A stretch of 64,000 nt of DNA. Origin: Catellatospora sp. IY07-71 (lineage in GTDB: Bacteria; Actinomycetota; Actinomycetes; Mycobacteriales; Micromonosporaceae). The notes under the pieces are model-generated. The model had not been told where the DNA came from. It saw only the letters and a program-made list of their open reading frames with translations, and did not search any database. The position numbers and the translations under genes are program-made. Position 1 is the stretch's first letter, and each line of letters begins with the position of its first letter. Shown here one piece after another: positions 32,458 through 40,230 of the stretch. The stretch spans positions 3,959,501 through 4,023,500 of the forward strand of contig NZ_AP023360.1 in NCBI RefSeq assembly GCF_018326265.1, in the 5' to 3' direction.

Positions 32458-34752
32458 TCAGCCGCCGATGCCGAACGGCAGGCGGAAGCGGCTGCCGCTG
32501 TCGTCCCGGCCGCCGGAGCCGCCCTCGTCCTCCGAGCCGCCGTCGTCGCCGGAGCCGTCGTCACCGCGGTTGTCGTTGCCGTTGCCCGAGTGGTCGCCGT
32601 CGTTGCCGCGGCGGTTGTCGTTGTCGCGCTCACGGTCGTCGCGGGACTCGTCAGGCTTCGGCTTCTCCTCGGGCTCCTGCTGGCGCGGGGCGAACGCCCG
32701 TTCCTGCGACGGGGCCGGGAAGTCCTTGACCTCCAGCCCCTCCGAGCCGGTGGCCAGCGTCTGCGCGACCGCCCGGTACACCTTCGGCAGCACCGCGGCG
32801 CCCACCGCGTCGGCGTGGCTGTCCGGGTTGGCCGCGATCGCCGCCGCCGCGAGCTGCGGGGTGAACGCCGCGAACGTCTCCGTCATGTTGTCCTGCGAGC
32901 TACCGGTCTTGCCCGCGACGGGACGGCCGCCGAGCAGCCCGGACACGGCGGTCGCGGTGCCGCCGTCGCAGCGGCCGAAGGCGCCGCTCTGGCCGACCGG
33001 GCAGCGCGCCGCGTCGGTCGCCGCGCGGGCCACCTCCGGGTCGAGCGCCTGGCCGCAGCCGGGGTGGACCACGTCCAGCGCGCGGCCCGCGGCGTCGGTC
33101 ACCGACTCCACCGGCTGCGGCGTGCAGTAGCGGCCGTCGGCGGCCAGCGTCGCGTACGCGTTCGCGAGGTCCAGCGGGGTGGTCAGCGAGGCGCCCAGCA
33201 CGAACGAGCCCCAGCCGGCCGCGTCGGTCGCGGCGTGCTCGGCATCGTTCGGGTGGCGGAACTTCACCCCGAGGCGCTGCGCCATCTCGATGGTCTTGTC
33301 CGCGCCGGTCTCCTGCTCCAGCCACACGAAGTACGTGTTCACCGACCGGCCGAAACCGGTCCACATGTTGCGCCTGCCGTCCATCCAGGAGCTGTTGTCG
33401 TTCTTCGGGCACCAGTAGCCGTCGCAGCTGACCGGGCTGTCCTTCGGCTCCGGCCAGATCGTCTTCAGCCGCGACGGCGAGTCGAAAGTGGTGTCCAGCG
33501 TCTTGCCGGCCTCCAGCGCGGCGAGCATGGTGAACATCTTGAACGTCGAGCCGGCCTGGTAGCCGTAGACGCTGCCGCCGCCCGCGACGAGCTGGTTCAT
33601 GGTGTTGCCGGCGCCGGCCGCGGCGCTGTAGTGCCGGTTGACCGCCAGCGCCAGCACCTTGCCGGTGCCCGGCTGCACCACGGCCATCGGCAGGGCGCGC
33701 TTGTTCGCGTACCCGTACACCTTGGTGACCTGCTGCTGGGCCGCGTTCTGCAGCTTCGGGTCCAGCGTGGTGACGATGCGGTAGCCGCCCTGCCGCAGCG
33801 CCTGCTCGCGCTGCTCGGCGGTGTCGCCGAACGCGCTCTGGTCCCGCCACCAGCTGCGGAAGTAGTCGCAGAAGAAGCCCCAGCCCGCGCGCGAGGCGGT
33901 GCAGTCGTTGGGGCTGGCGCCGCGCTTGAACTTCGGGGTGACCGCGCGCGCCGCGTCGGCCTGCGCCTGCGTGATCGCGCCGGTGCCGGTCATCGCGGCC
34001 AGCACGTACTCGCGCCGGCCGAGCGCCTGCTTCTCGTCGCCGGTCAGCGGGTTGTCCGCCTCGGGCGACTGCAGCAGCCCGGCCAGCAGCGATCCCTCGC
34101 CCAGGGTCAGCTTCGCCGGGTCCTTCGAGAAGTACGTGTGCGAGGCGGCGTAGATGCCGTACGCCCCGGCGCCGAAGTACGCGATGTTCAGGTAGCGCTC
34201 GAGGATCTGCTCCTTGGTGAGCTGCTTCTCCACCGCCAGCGCGTACCGCGCCTCACGGATCTTGCGGGTGGCGGACTGCTCGGTGGCGGCCGCCCGCTCC
34301 TCCGGCGACAGCGACGGGTCGCCCTTGAGCACGTTGCGCACGTACTGCATGGTCAGCGTCGAGGCGCCCTGGGAGACGCCGCCGCTGGTGCCGTTGGCGA
34401 CCACCGCGCGCAGCACGCCCTTGAGGTCGACGCCGTGGTGCGAGTAGAAGCGCGCGTCCTCGGCCGCGACCACGGCCTGCGCCGCGACCGGGGCCACCTC
34501 GGCCAGGGTCACGTCGCGCCGGTTCTCGTCGTAGAAGGTGGTGACCACGGTCTTGCCGTCGTTGGCGTACAGGTAGCTCGCCTGCGCCGTGGTCGGGTGC
34601 TTGAGCACCTCCGGCAGCTCGTCGTACGCCGGCGCGGACTGCTCCACGGCCCAGTTGGCCAGCGCCGCGGCGGGCATGGCCCCGGCGGCGACGACCGCCC
34701 CGGCGACCACGGCCACCAGAGTGAGACGGGTCATCCGGGTGAGCTGCGGCAT
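32458..34752 (-). CDS. Class A penicillin-binding protein (transglycosylase/transpeptidase)
   Basis: The 764-residue bifunctional protein polymerises and crosslinks peptidoglycan outside the membrane. One N-terminal helix (about 8-33) anchors it. The GT51 domain has EDARFYSHHGVD, QGASTLTMQYVRN, RKIREARYALAVE and LNIAYFGAGAYGI (about 95-220); the transpeptidase has the SxxK motif AGSTFKMF, SVNTYF and GKTGSSQ. The last 90 residues are an acidic, Asp/Gly/Arg-rich disordered tail, possibly wall-facing. I place the start at the ATG at 34752 after GAAGGTG; a TTG further upstream is less likely. It converges on the cellulase. Confidence 0.92.
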   Translation of the reverse strand: MPQLTRMTRLTLVAVVAGAVVAAGAMPAAALANWAVEQSAPAYDELPEVLKHPTTAQASYLYANDGKTVVTTFYDENRRDVTLAEVAPVAAQAVVAAEDARFYSHHGVDLKGVLRAVVANGTSGGVSQGASTLTMQYVRNVLKGDPSLSPEERAAATEQSATRKIREARYALAVEKQLTKEQILERYLNIAYFGAGAYGIYAASHTYFSKDPAKLTLGEGSLLAGLLQSPEADNPLTGDEKQALGRREYVLAAMTGTGAITQAQADAARAVTPKFKRGASPNDCTASRAGWGFFCDYFRSWWRDQSAFGDTAEQREQALRQGGYRIVTTLDPKLQNAAQQQVTKVYGYANKRALPMAVVQPGTGKVLALAVNRHYSAAAGAGNTMNQLVAGGGSVYGYQAGSTFKMFTMLAALEAGKTLDTTFDSPSRLKTIWPEPKDSPVSCDGYWCPKNDNSSWMDGRRNMWTGFGRSVNTYFVWLEQETGADKTIEMAQRLGVKFRHPNDAEHAATDAAGWGSFVLGASLTTPLDLANAYATLAADGRYCTPQPVESVTDAAGRALDVVHPGCGQALDPEVARAATDAARCPVGQSGAFGRCDGGTATAVSGLLGGRPVAGKTGSSQDNMTETFAAFTPQLAAAAIAANPDSHADAVGAAVLPKVYRAVAQTLATGSEGLEVKDFPAPSQERAFAPRQQEPEEKPKPDESRDDRERDNDNRRGNDGDHSGNGNDNRGDDGSGDDGGSEDEGGSGGRDDSGSRFRLPFGIGG

Positions 34753-34856
34753 CACGGCACCTTCGGGGGAGGAGGCGGGGATGCTCAAGCCTGCCCGGAG
34801 ATCGCCGATCTGCCAGGTTTTGTGGGATACATCGCACTTGAGCTGGGCATATCCAC

Positions 34857-36734
34857 CTACCTGCGGCGGAGCCGCCGGGCCGCCCCGCGTGCCCAGCGGG
34901 CCGGGGCGAGCAGCGCCCGGCCCAGCCGGAAGCTCGCCGAGCCCTTCAGCTGCGCGACGGTCTGCCGCGCGGCCCGTGCCGCCTCCTCGGCGGCCCGCCG
35001 CTGCTGCTCCGCGCGGGCCGCCACCCCGCGCGTGTGCGCCAGCTCGCCGCGCAGCCGCCGGTCGGCCAGCAGCAGCTCCCGATACGCGGCGACGTCGGGC
35101 GCGGTGCCGGTGCCGACCGCGGCGGCCCGCCGCGCCAGCCGGTCCCGCCCGGCCTGATCCAGCCCCGCCGCGGCGGCCCGCAGGTCCGCGTCGAACTCCA
35201 CCGCGGCGGTCACCGCGGCCGGGTCCGGCCGGTCCCCGGCCGCGCCGATCAGGACCGGCGTCAGTTCAGCGGCGTCCAGCGTGCTGGGCCACGGGTGCAC
35301 GGCACCGCTGATCAGCAGCCGCTCCGCGAACCGGTGCAGGGTGCGCGCCAGCACCACCGGGAACGGCCGTGCTCCTGCCGACCACGACGGGTCGAGCACG
35401 GCCGGGCCGCCGGGCGACAGCGCCAGCCCGTCCAGACCCGCGCACGCGTAGGCCCCGGCGACCTCCCCCTGCTCGTCGGCGTGGCCGCGCAGCCAGTCCG
35501 CGTACGCCGTCAGCAGCGCGCGCGCACGTGGCGTGTCCCGGCGGCGGCACGCGTCCCGCAGCACCCGCTCGAACCCGGGCCCGGCAGGTACAGGTCCCGC
35601 CGCCGCCGCGACGTCCCGCGTGATCCCGAACAGCTCGCCGTCCGGGGCGGCCGATGTGCCGGCAGCGCGCTCGCCTCCCGTGAAGGTCCAGGTCACCGCA
35701 TATGGCCCCGTGGCGGGCTCGGCATGGATCAGCTCCGGCAACACCGCGCCCGGACGGGCGGCCGGCCGCTCACCGCTCTCCGGCATCGGTCCGTGGCCGG
35801 GATGCATCCCAGAAGTTGCGAGGGCACCTTCCGGGATGCCTGGTCCGGCGGATGCGTCGGCCTGCGGCACCGTGGTGCTCGGCCGTACGGCCGCCACCAG
35901 CCACAGCGGGGCGAAGGCCGGGCCCAGCCCGTTGGCGAGCGCGTCGGCCGCGAGGGCGTGCGGGTCACTGAGCACCGCTGCTCCGTCCCTGCCCGCCCAG
36001 GCGCCCGCGAGCGCGAGGTCCACCGCCGCGCCCATACCCCCGGGCGCGTCGGGGCCGCAGGCCTCCGGGTCGAGCAGCAACGCGGGGGCGAGCGGGTCGG
36101 GGTAGCCCAGCCACAGGCGGCGCATCGTCAGGCCGTCGCGGGCCAGCACCGCGCGCAGCCGGTCCGGGCTGCCGGGCCGCTCGGGATCGGCGGCGGCGGG
36201 CGCGTGCCAGTGCCGGTCGGCCGCCTCGTGGGGAGTGGGCGTCAGCGCGGTCAGCTCGTGTACGCCCAGCGGGTTGGCCACGCCGAGCAGCAGCAGCCCG
36301 CCCGGCGTGAGCAGGGCCGCGAGCGCGTCGAGTGCCGGCACCCAGCCCGGCTGCGGACCCTCGGCCGACACGACCCGGTCCAGCCCGTCCAGGGCCACGA
36401 TCACGTCGTACGCGCGCCCGGCGACCGCCTCCGGCCCGCCGCAGACCACCTCCGCGCCGACGGCCCGCGCCGCGTCGACGGCGTCCTGGCGGGAGCGCAG
36501 CAGCCAGGTGATCCGTTCGGGCGGCACGGGGAGCCCGGCGACGAGGGCCGGGTCGTGCGGCCCGGCGACCAGCACCCGGGCTTGCGGTGGCACGGCGCGG
36601 GCCAGCAGCGCCGCAGCGGCACGGCCGCCGCACGGGCCCGGCGGGCCGGTGAGATCGGACCAGTGCGGCATCTCCACCGGGGTCCGCGCCACCGTCCCCG
36701 CAGTGGCCGGGCGATCGCGTTCGACCGTGCTCAC
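34857..36734 (-). CDS. SAM methyltransferase-like protein of a polysaccharide locus
   Basis: The 625-residue protein begins with a Rossmann methyltransferase-like domain (about 25-240): RVLVAGPHDPALVAGL replaces the usual glycine-rich loop, YDVIVALDGLDRV and LLTPGGLLLLGVANP follow. After a low-complexity linker (about 290-340) there is a second uncharacterised domain, then a coiled-coil-like basic tail (TVAQLKGSASFRLGRALLAP) of the type seen at the ends of actinobacterial surface-polysaccharide proteins. The GTG start overlaps the stop of the upstream gene by 4 bp. The loose SAM motif leaves room for a catalytically different role. Confidence 0.62.
   Translation of the reverse strand: MSTVERDRPATAGTVARTPVEMPHWSDLTGPPGPCGGRAAAALLARAVPPQARVLVAGPHDPALVAGLPVPPERITWLLRSRQDAVDAARAVGAEVVCGGPEAVAGRAYDVIVALDGLDRVVSAEGPQPGWVPALDALAALLTPGGLLLLGVANPLGVHELTALTPTPHEAADRHWHAPAAADPERPGSPDRLRAVLARDGLTMRRLWLGYPDPLAPALLLDPEACGPDAPGGMGAAVDLALAGAWAGRDGAAVLSDPHALAADALANGLGPAFAPLWLVAAVRPSTTVPQADASAGPGIPEGALATSGMHPGHGPMPESGERPAARPGAVLPELIHAEPATGPYAVTWTFTGGERAAGTSAAPDGELFGITRDVAAAAGPVPAGPGFERVLRDACRRRDTPRARALLTAYADWLRGHADEQGEVAGAYACAGLDGLALSPGGPAVLDPSWSAGARPFPVVLARTLHRFAERLLISGAVHPWPSTLDAAELTPVLIGAAGDRPDPAAVTAAVEFDADLRAAAAGLDQAGRDRLARRAAAVGTGTAPDVAAYRELLLADRRLRGELAHTRGVAARAEQQRRAAEEAARAARQTVAQLKGSASFRLGRALLAPARWARGAARRLRRR
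35799..35839. repeat. Palindromic insert within a coding linker
   Basis: GGGATGCATCCC (35799-35810) is followed by AGAAGTTGCGAGGGCACCTTCC and GGGATGC (35833-35839). The segment carries CCCAGAAGTTG as in the palindrome at 22320 and GGGCACCTTC as in family D. It is read in frame as part of the low-complexity linker of the 34857-36734 protein. Confidence 0.55.
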
Positions 36735-37636
36735 GCCGCCTCCTTCACTGTCGTGACCAGCGTGGCGGGCCGGGCGTCGGCCGTCGTGGCGCGCGCCGGA
36801 AGGCCGGGCGGGGCGTCCGCGCCGGGCGGCTCCGGCCAGCCGAGCAGCGCGCGCAGCTCGGCGGGGGAGGCGAGGTGGGCCAGGCCCAGCTCGTCGTGGG
36901 CGATCGCGCGGGCGGTGGCCAGGTCCACCTGCTCGCCGTGCAGCGGCGCCCACTGGCGGCGGACCCGCTCGGCGCCGCCCATGGTCTGGTCCTCGCCGTC
37001 CAGCGTCATCGGGTCGCCGTACACGGCGGGTTCGCAGCCCGCGGTGATGCCGTAGAGGACCGCGGTGGACAGCCGGTTGGACGCCACCCGCCGGTGCCGG
37101 CGCAGCGTGGCGAGCTGGCGGTGCAGGAAGTCCGGGTCGCCGTCGCGCCGCCCCCAGCCGCGCCGGCCGTGGCAGACGACCTCGAACCCGGCCCGCTCGT
37201 ACACGTCGCGGACCCGGGGTGCGGTGTACTCGTTCCAGTGCAGGCAGATGGTGACCGGCTCGGTCTCCACCGCGCGGATGGTGTCCACGAGCCGCCGGTG
37301 GTCGCCGAGCACCTCCTGCTTCTCCCAGCCGTGGAAGGGATAGAACACGGTCCCGGCGCGCGCGGCGGGCTTCTCGGGCGCCATCCGCAGCAGGTACGCC
37401 CACGGCGCGCCCAGCACGAACACGTTGCGGCGGCCCAGTGACCAGGCGCGGCGGCGGGTCTGCTCGGACCACACCAGCAGCGGGTCGTGTCCCTCGATGC
37501 GGGCGTGCAGCTCCCAGCCGTCCCCGATGTTCCAGCCGTGCTGCAGGTAGCCGCGCACCCGCGGTTGCGGGTCGGTCAGCCCGCACCACGCGCCCAGGAT
37601 CGCGGCGTGGCCGTAGAAGTGGTTCACGTGGTGCAT
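36731..37636 (-). CDS. Glycosyltransferase-like surface-polysaccharide protein, unassigned
   Basis: A 301-residue soluble protein without signal or membrane helices. YGHAAILGAWCGL, GYLQHGWNIGDGW, VLGAPWAYLLRM, HWNEYTAP, RLSTAVLYGITAGCEPAVYGDPMT and QTMGGAERVRRQWAP read like the two halves of a GT-B-type transferase with a sugar-nucleotide site near the SNRLSTAVLYG stretch. I cannot assign a family with confidence. It overlaps the methyltransferase-like gene by 4 bp, so both act together, probably in making a surface polysaccharide (inference). GGGGG lies about 13 bp before the ATG. Confidence 0.6.
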   Translation of the reverse strand: MHHVNHFYGHAAILGAWCGLTDPQPRVRGYLQHGWNIGDGWELHARIEGHDPLLVWSEQTRRRAWSLGRRNVFVLGAPWAYLLRMAPEKPAARAGTVFYPFHGWEKQEVLGDHRRLVDTIRAVETEPVTICLHWNEYTAPRVRDVYERAGFEVVCHGRRGWGRRDGDPDFLHRQLATLRRHRRVASNRLSTAVLYGITAGCEPAVYGDPMTLDGEDQTMGGAERVRRQWAPLHGEQVDLATARAIAHDELGLAHLASPAELRALLGWPEPPGADAPPGLPARATTADARPATLVTTVKEAA

Positions 37637-37754
37637 GACTGTGGGCGCCCCCGCAGTTGCCTATATGTCACGCAATCCTCGCAGAAGCCGCACCGTCGCG
37701 TCCGACACGCCGGAAAAGTTCCGGGCCATGAGGTGGAAATATCGTTGCGGCGCG

Positions 37755-37760
37755 TATAGT
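37755..37760 (+). promoter_or_regulatory. -10 box of the YceI gene
   Basis: TATAGT lies 47 bp before the YceI start, in an AT-rich break in the GC background. GGAAAT stands about 20 bp upstream, which would suit an ECF-type -35 better than the TTGACA consensus. The assignment is by eye. Confidence 0.4.
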
Positions 37761-37807
37761 TGAACCATCACGTAAAGGCTTCCGCCACGAACCTGGAGGA
37801 CATCGTC

Positions 37808-38377
37808 ATGACCACGAACACCCGTACCTGGCACGGTCTCACCATCCCCACCGCCGGCACCTTCGTGCTCGACGCCGCCCACACGCGGGTCGGGTTCGTC
37901 ATCCGGCACCTGGTGGTGAGCAAGGTGCGCGGCGCGTTCAAGGACGTGGCCGGTGAGATCGTCATCGCGGAGGAGCCGCTGGACTCTTCGGTCAACGCCG
38001 TGATCCAGGCGGCCAGCATCGACACCGGCGTCGCCGACCGCGACAACCACCTGCGCACCGGCGACTTCCTGGAGGCCGAGAAGTACCCGGAGCTGAGCTT
38101 CCGCAGCACCGGCCTGCGCGCGGTGTCCGGCGAGAACTTCATCCTCGTCGGCGACCTGACCATCAAGGACGTCACCAAGCGCGTCGAGCTGGAGCTCGAG
38201 TTCGGTGGCGTGCAGAAGAGCCCGTACGGCCAGGAGGTCATCGGCTTCAGCGCGACCACCGAGATCGACCGCGAGGACTTCAACGTGACCTGGAACCAGG
38301 CGCTGGAGACCGGCGGCATGATGCTCGGCAAGACGCTGAAGATCGAGATCGAGGGCGAGGCCGTTCGCCAGGCCTGA
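37808..38377 (+). CDS. YceI-family lipid-binding protein
   Basis: The 189-residue protein has the YceI lipocalin-like barrel: AGTFVLDAAHTRVGFVIRHL opens the fold, KVRGAFKDVAGEI, VADRDNHLRTGDFLEAEKYPELSF and VGDLTIKDVTKRVELEL follow. YceI proteins bind isoprenoid chains such as polyprenyl pyrophosphates. No signal peptide is present, so it is cytoplasmic as usual in actinobacteria. GGAGGA precedes the ATG at 37808 by about eight bases. A perfect 15-bp-arm hairpin follows the stop. Confidence 0.9.
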   Translation: MTTNTRTWHGLTIPTAGTFVLDAAHTRVGFVIRHLVVSKVRGAFKDVAGEIVIAEEPLDSSVNAVIQAASIDTGVADRDNHLRTGDFLEAEKYPELSFRSTGLRAVSGENFILVGDLTIKDVTKRVELELEFGGVQKSPYGQEVIGFSATTEIDREDFNVTWNQALETGGMMLGKTLKIEIEGEAVRQA

Positions 38378-38390
38378 CCTGGACGGGCTC

Positions 38391-38428
38391 CGCGCGGCCG
38401 CGACCACGGGGTGGGTCGCGGCCGCGCG
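38391..38428. terminator. Terminator hairpin after the YceI gene
   Basis: CGCGCGGCCGCGACC (38391-38405) pairs perfectly with GGTCGCGGCCGCGCG (38414-38428) over 15 bp. Just beyond, CAAGATCG-CG-CGATGATCGAG (38431-38451) looks like the outer ends of a family A element with its core missing. Confidence 0.8.
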
Positions 38429-38516
38429 TCCAAGATCGCGCGATGATCGAGCCCGGCGGGCCGGGGTCGGGCCAAGGACGCCGGGCCGTCGCAGATGCGA
38501 GGGGTAGATTCGGCGC

Positions 38517-38906
38517 ATGACCGCATTCCGGATCGGCGAGGCCGCGGAGCTGCTGGGCGTCAGCGCCGACACGGTGCGCCGGCTCGTCGACTCCGGGCGG
38601 CTGCCCGCCCGCCGCGACGAGCACGGGCATCGGGTGGTGGCCGGGGGAGACCTGGCGGCGTACGCCCGCGCGCGGGCCGACGACCCCGACGGCCGCGCGG
38701 ACCGCTCCTCGGCCCGCAACCGGATGCGCGGCATCGTCACCGCCATCGTCAAGGACACCGTCATGGCGCAGGTCGACATCCAGGCTGGGCCGTTCCGGGT
38801 GGTGTCGCTGATGAGCCGCGAGGCCGTCGACGAGCTGGGCCTCGACATCGGCAGCGTCGCGGTCGCCGTCATCAAGTCCACCAACGTGGTCGTCGAACGT
38901 GACTGA
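38517..38906 (+). CDS. Helix-turn-helix plus TOBE (molybdate-binding) protein
   Basis: The 129-residue protein has an excisionase/MerR-like helix-turn-helix (FRIGEAAELLGVSADTVRRL, residues 4-23) and a C-terminal TOBE domain (RNRMRGIVTAIVKDTVMAQV, VVSLMSREAVDELGL, VAVAVIKSTNVVVE) that binds molybdate or tungstate. It is probably a molybdate-responsive regulator or storage protein. TAGATT-N6-ATG indicates a leaderless start. It overlaps the ABC ATPase gene by 8 bp, so the two are co-expressed. Confidence 0.85.
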   Translation: MTAFRIGEAAELLGVSADTVRRLVDSGRLPARRDEHGHRVVAGGDLAAYARARADDPDGRADRSSARNRMRGIVTAIVKDTVMAQVDIQAGPFRVVSLMSREAVDELGLDIGSVAVAVIKSTNVVVERD

Positions 38907-40017
38907 TCCGCCGGGGCCGCGCGCCGATCCCGTGACCCTGGTGGGCGGGTGGCCCGCCGAGCGAGCGCTGCTCAGCGCGCACCTCGTGGTCGAGCGGCCC
39001 CGGTTCCGGCTGGACGTGGCGCTCACCGCCGGACCGGGCGAGGTCGTCGCGCTGCTCGGGCCCAACGGCGCGGGCAAGACCACCGCGCTGCGTGCCCTGG
39101 CCGGGCTGCTGCCGCTGCACGGCGGGCGGCTGCGCCTGGGCGAGGTGCTCCTCGACGACCCGGCGGCCGACGTGTACGTGCCGCCCGAGCGCCGCCGCGT
39201 CGGCGTGGTGTTCCAGGACCACCTGCTCTTCCCGCACCTGTCCGCGCTCGAGAACGTCGCCTTCGGGCCCCGCTCCCGGGGCGACGGCCGCCGCGCCGCC
39301 CGCGCCGAGGCGCAGCGCTGGCTGGAGCGCTTCGGGCTGGCGGAGTACGCCGCGCGGCGCCCCCGGCAGCTGTCCGGAGGGCAGGCGCAGCGGGTGGCGC
39401 TGGCGCGGGCGCTGGCCGTACACCCTGATCTGCTCCTGCTGGACGAGCCGCTGGCCGCGCTGGACGCGCGGACCCGGATGGAGACGCGCGCCCGGCTGCA
39501 CCACGACCTGCGCGCGCACGAGGGCGCGACCCTGCTGATCACGCACGATCCGCTGGACGCGCTGGTGCTCGCGGACCGGCTGGTGATCATCGAGGACGGG
39601 CGCATCGTGCAGGAGGGCGACGCCGCCACGGTCACCGCGCGCCCGCGCACGGAGTACGTGGCCCGCCTCGTCGGGCTGAACCTCTACCGCGGCCGGGCGG
39701 CCGGGCACGACGTCACCCTGGACGGCGGGTTCACCATGGTCGCCGACGACGAGGTGCACGGTGAGGCGTTCCTCGCGTTCCCGCCCTCGGCCGTGGCGCT
39801 GTATCCGCAGCGGCCCGCGGGCAGCCCCCGGAACACGTGGGCGGCGACGGTGGTCGGGGTGCTGCCGCACGGCGACCACCTGCGCGTCGAGCTGGGCGGC
39901 CCGATCCACGCCGCCGCCGAGATCACCCCCGCCGCCGCGGCCTCCCTCGGCCTGCTCCCCGGGACGGAGGTCTGGGCCGCGGTGAAGGCCACCGAGACCC
40001 GCGCGTACCCGTACTGA
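38899..40017 (+). CDS. modC: ModC-type ABC transporter ATP-binding protein
   Basis: The 372-residue ATPase has Walker A LLGPNGAGKTTALRAL, Q-loop VFQDHLLFPHL, signature LSGGQAQRVALARAL, Walker B LLLLDEPLAALD and the switch His in LLITHDPLDAL; a C-terminal TOBE domain (about 260-370) fits molybdate importers. No ModA binding protein or ModB permease is encoded nearby, so it either works with components elsewhere or serves another transporter. Its GTG start lies within the end of the HTH-TOBE gene. Palindromes B1 and D4 follow the stop. Confidence 0.85.
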   Translation: MTDPPGPRADPVTLVGGWPAERALLSAHLVVERPRFRLDVALTAGPGEVVALLGPNGAGKTTALRALAGLLPLHGGRLRLGEVLLDDPAADVYVPPERRRVGVVFQDHLLFPHLSALENVAFGPRSRGDGRRAARAEAQRWLERFGLAEYAARRPRQLSGGQAQRVALARALAVHPDLLLLDEPLAALDARTRMETRARLHHDLRAHEGATLLITHDPLDALVLADRLVIIEDGRIVQEGDAATVTARPRTEYVARLVGLNLYRGRAAGHDVTLDGGFTMVADDEVHGEAFLAFPPSAVALYPQRPAGSPRNTWAATVVGVLPHGDHLRVELGGPIHAAAEITPAAAASLGLLPGTEVWAAVKATETRAYPY

Positions 40018-40077
40018 CCCGGCCCGCCCCGGGGCCGGCCGTGGTTCGCCCGCAGGTCCGGCTCCGGATCGGCCGCG

Positions 40078-40142
40078 TTGATCGCGGTCTCGTGTCACAA
40101 AGTGCGGTCCAGCCCCACCTTTTGACACGAGATCGCGATCAA
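40078..40142. repeat. Family B palindrome, copy B1
   Basis: TTGATCGCGGTCTCGTGTCA and GACACGAGATCGCGATCAA pair over 19 bp with one mismatch; inside, CAAAGTG can pair with CACCTTTTG. A diverged copy, B2, is at 56111-56174. It lies between convergent genes next to repeat D4. Confidence 0.75.
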
Positions 40143-40176
40143 CAGACCACCCGCCCCGCCCGCCCTCACTGGGTGC

Positions 40177-40230
40177 GTTAAGAAGGGCACCTTCTACTAC
40201 GGATAGCGATAAGAAGGTGCCCTTCCTTCA
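40177..40230. terminator. Family D palindrome, copy D4
   Basis: GTTAAGAAGGGCACCTTCT pairs with AGAAGGTGCCCTTCCTT; the right end supplies the TGA stop of valS on the minus strand. It lies between the convergent modC and valS genes and should end both transcripts. Confidence 0.82.

Noticed and set aside
34857-37589. A 910-codon minus-strand fusion of the two polysaccharide genes
   Set aside because: The first 285 codons are out of frame with the conserved 36731-37636 protein; the true start is the GTG at 36734.
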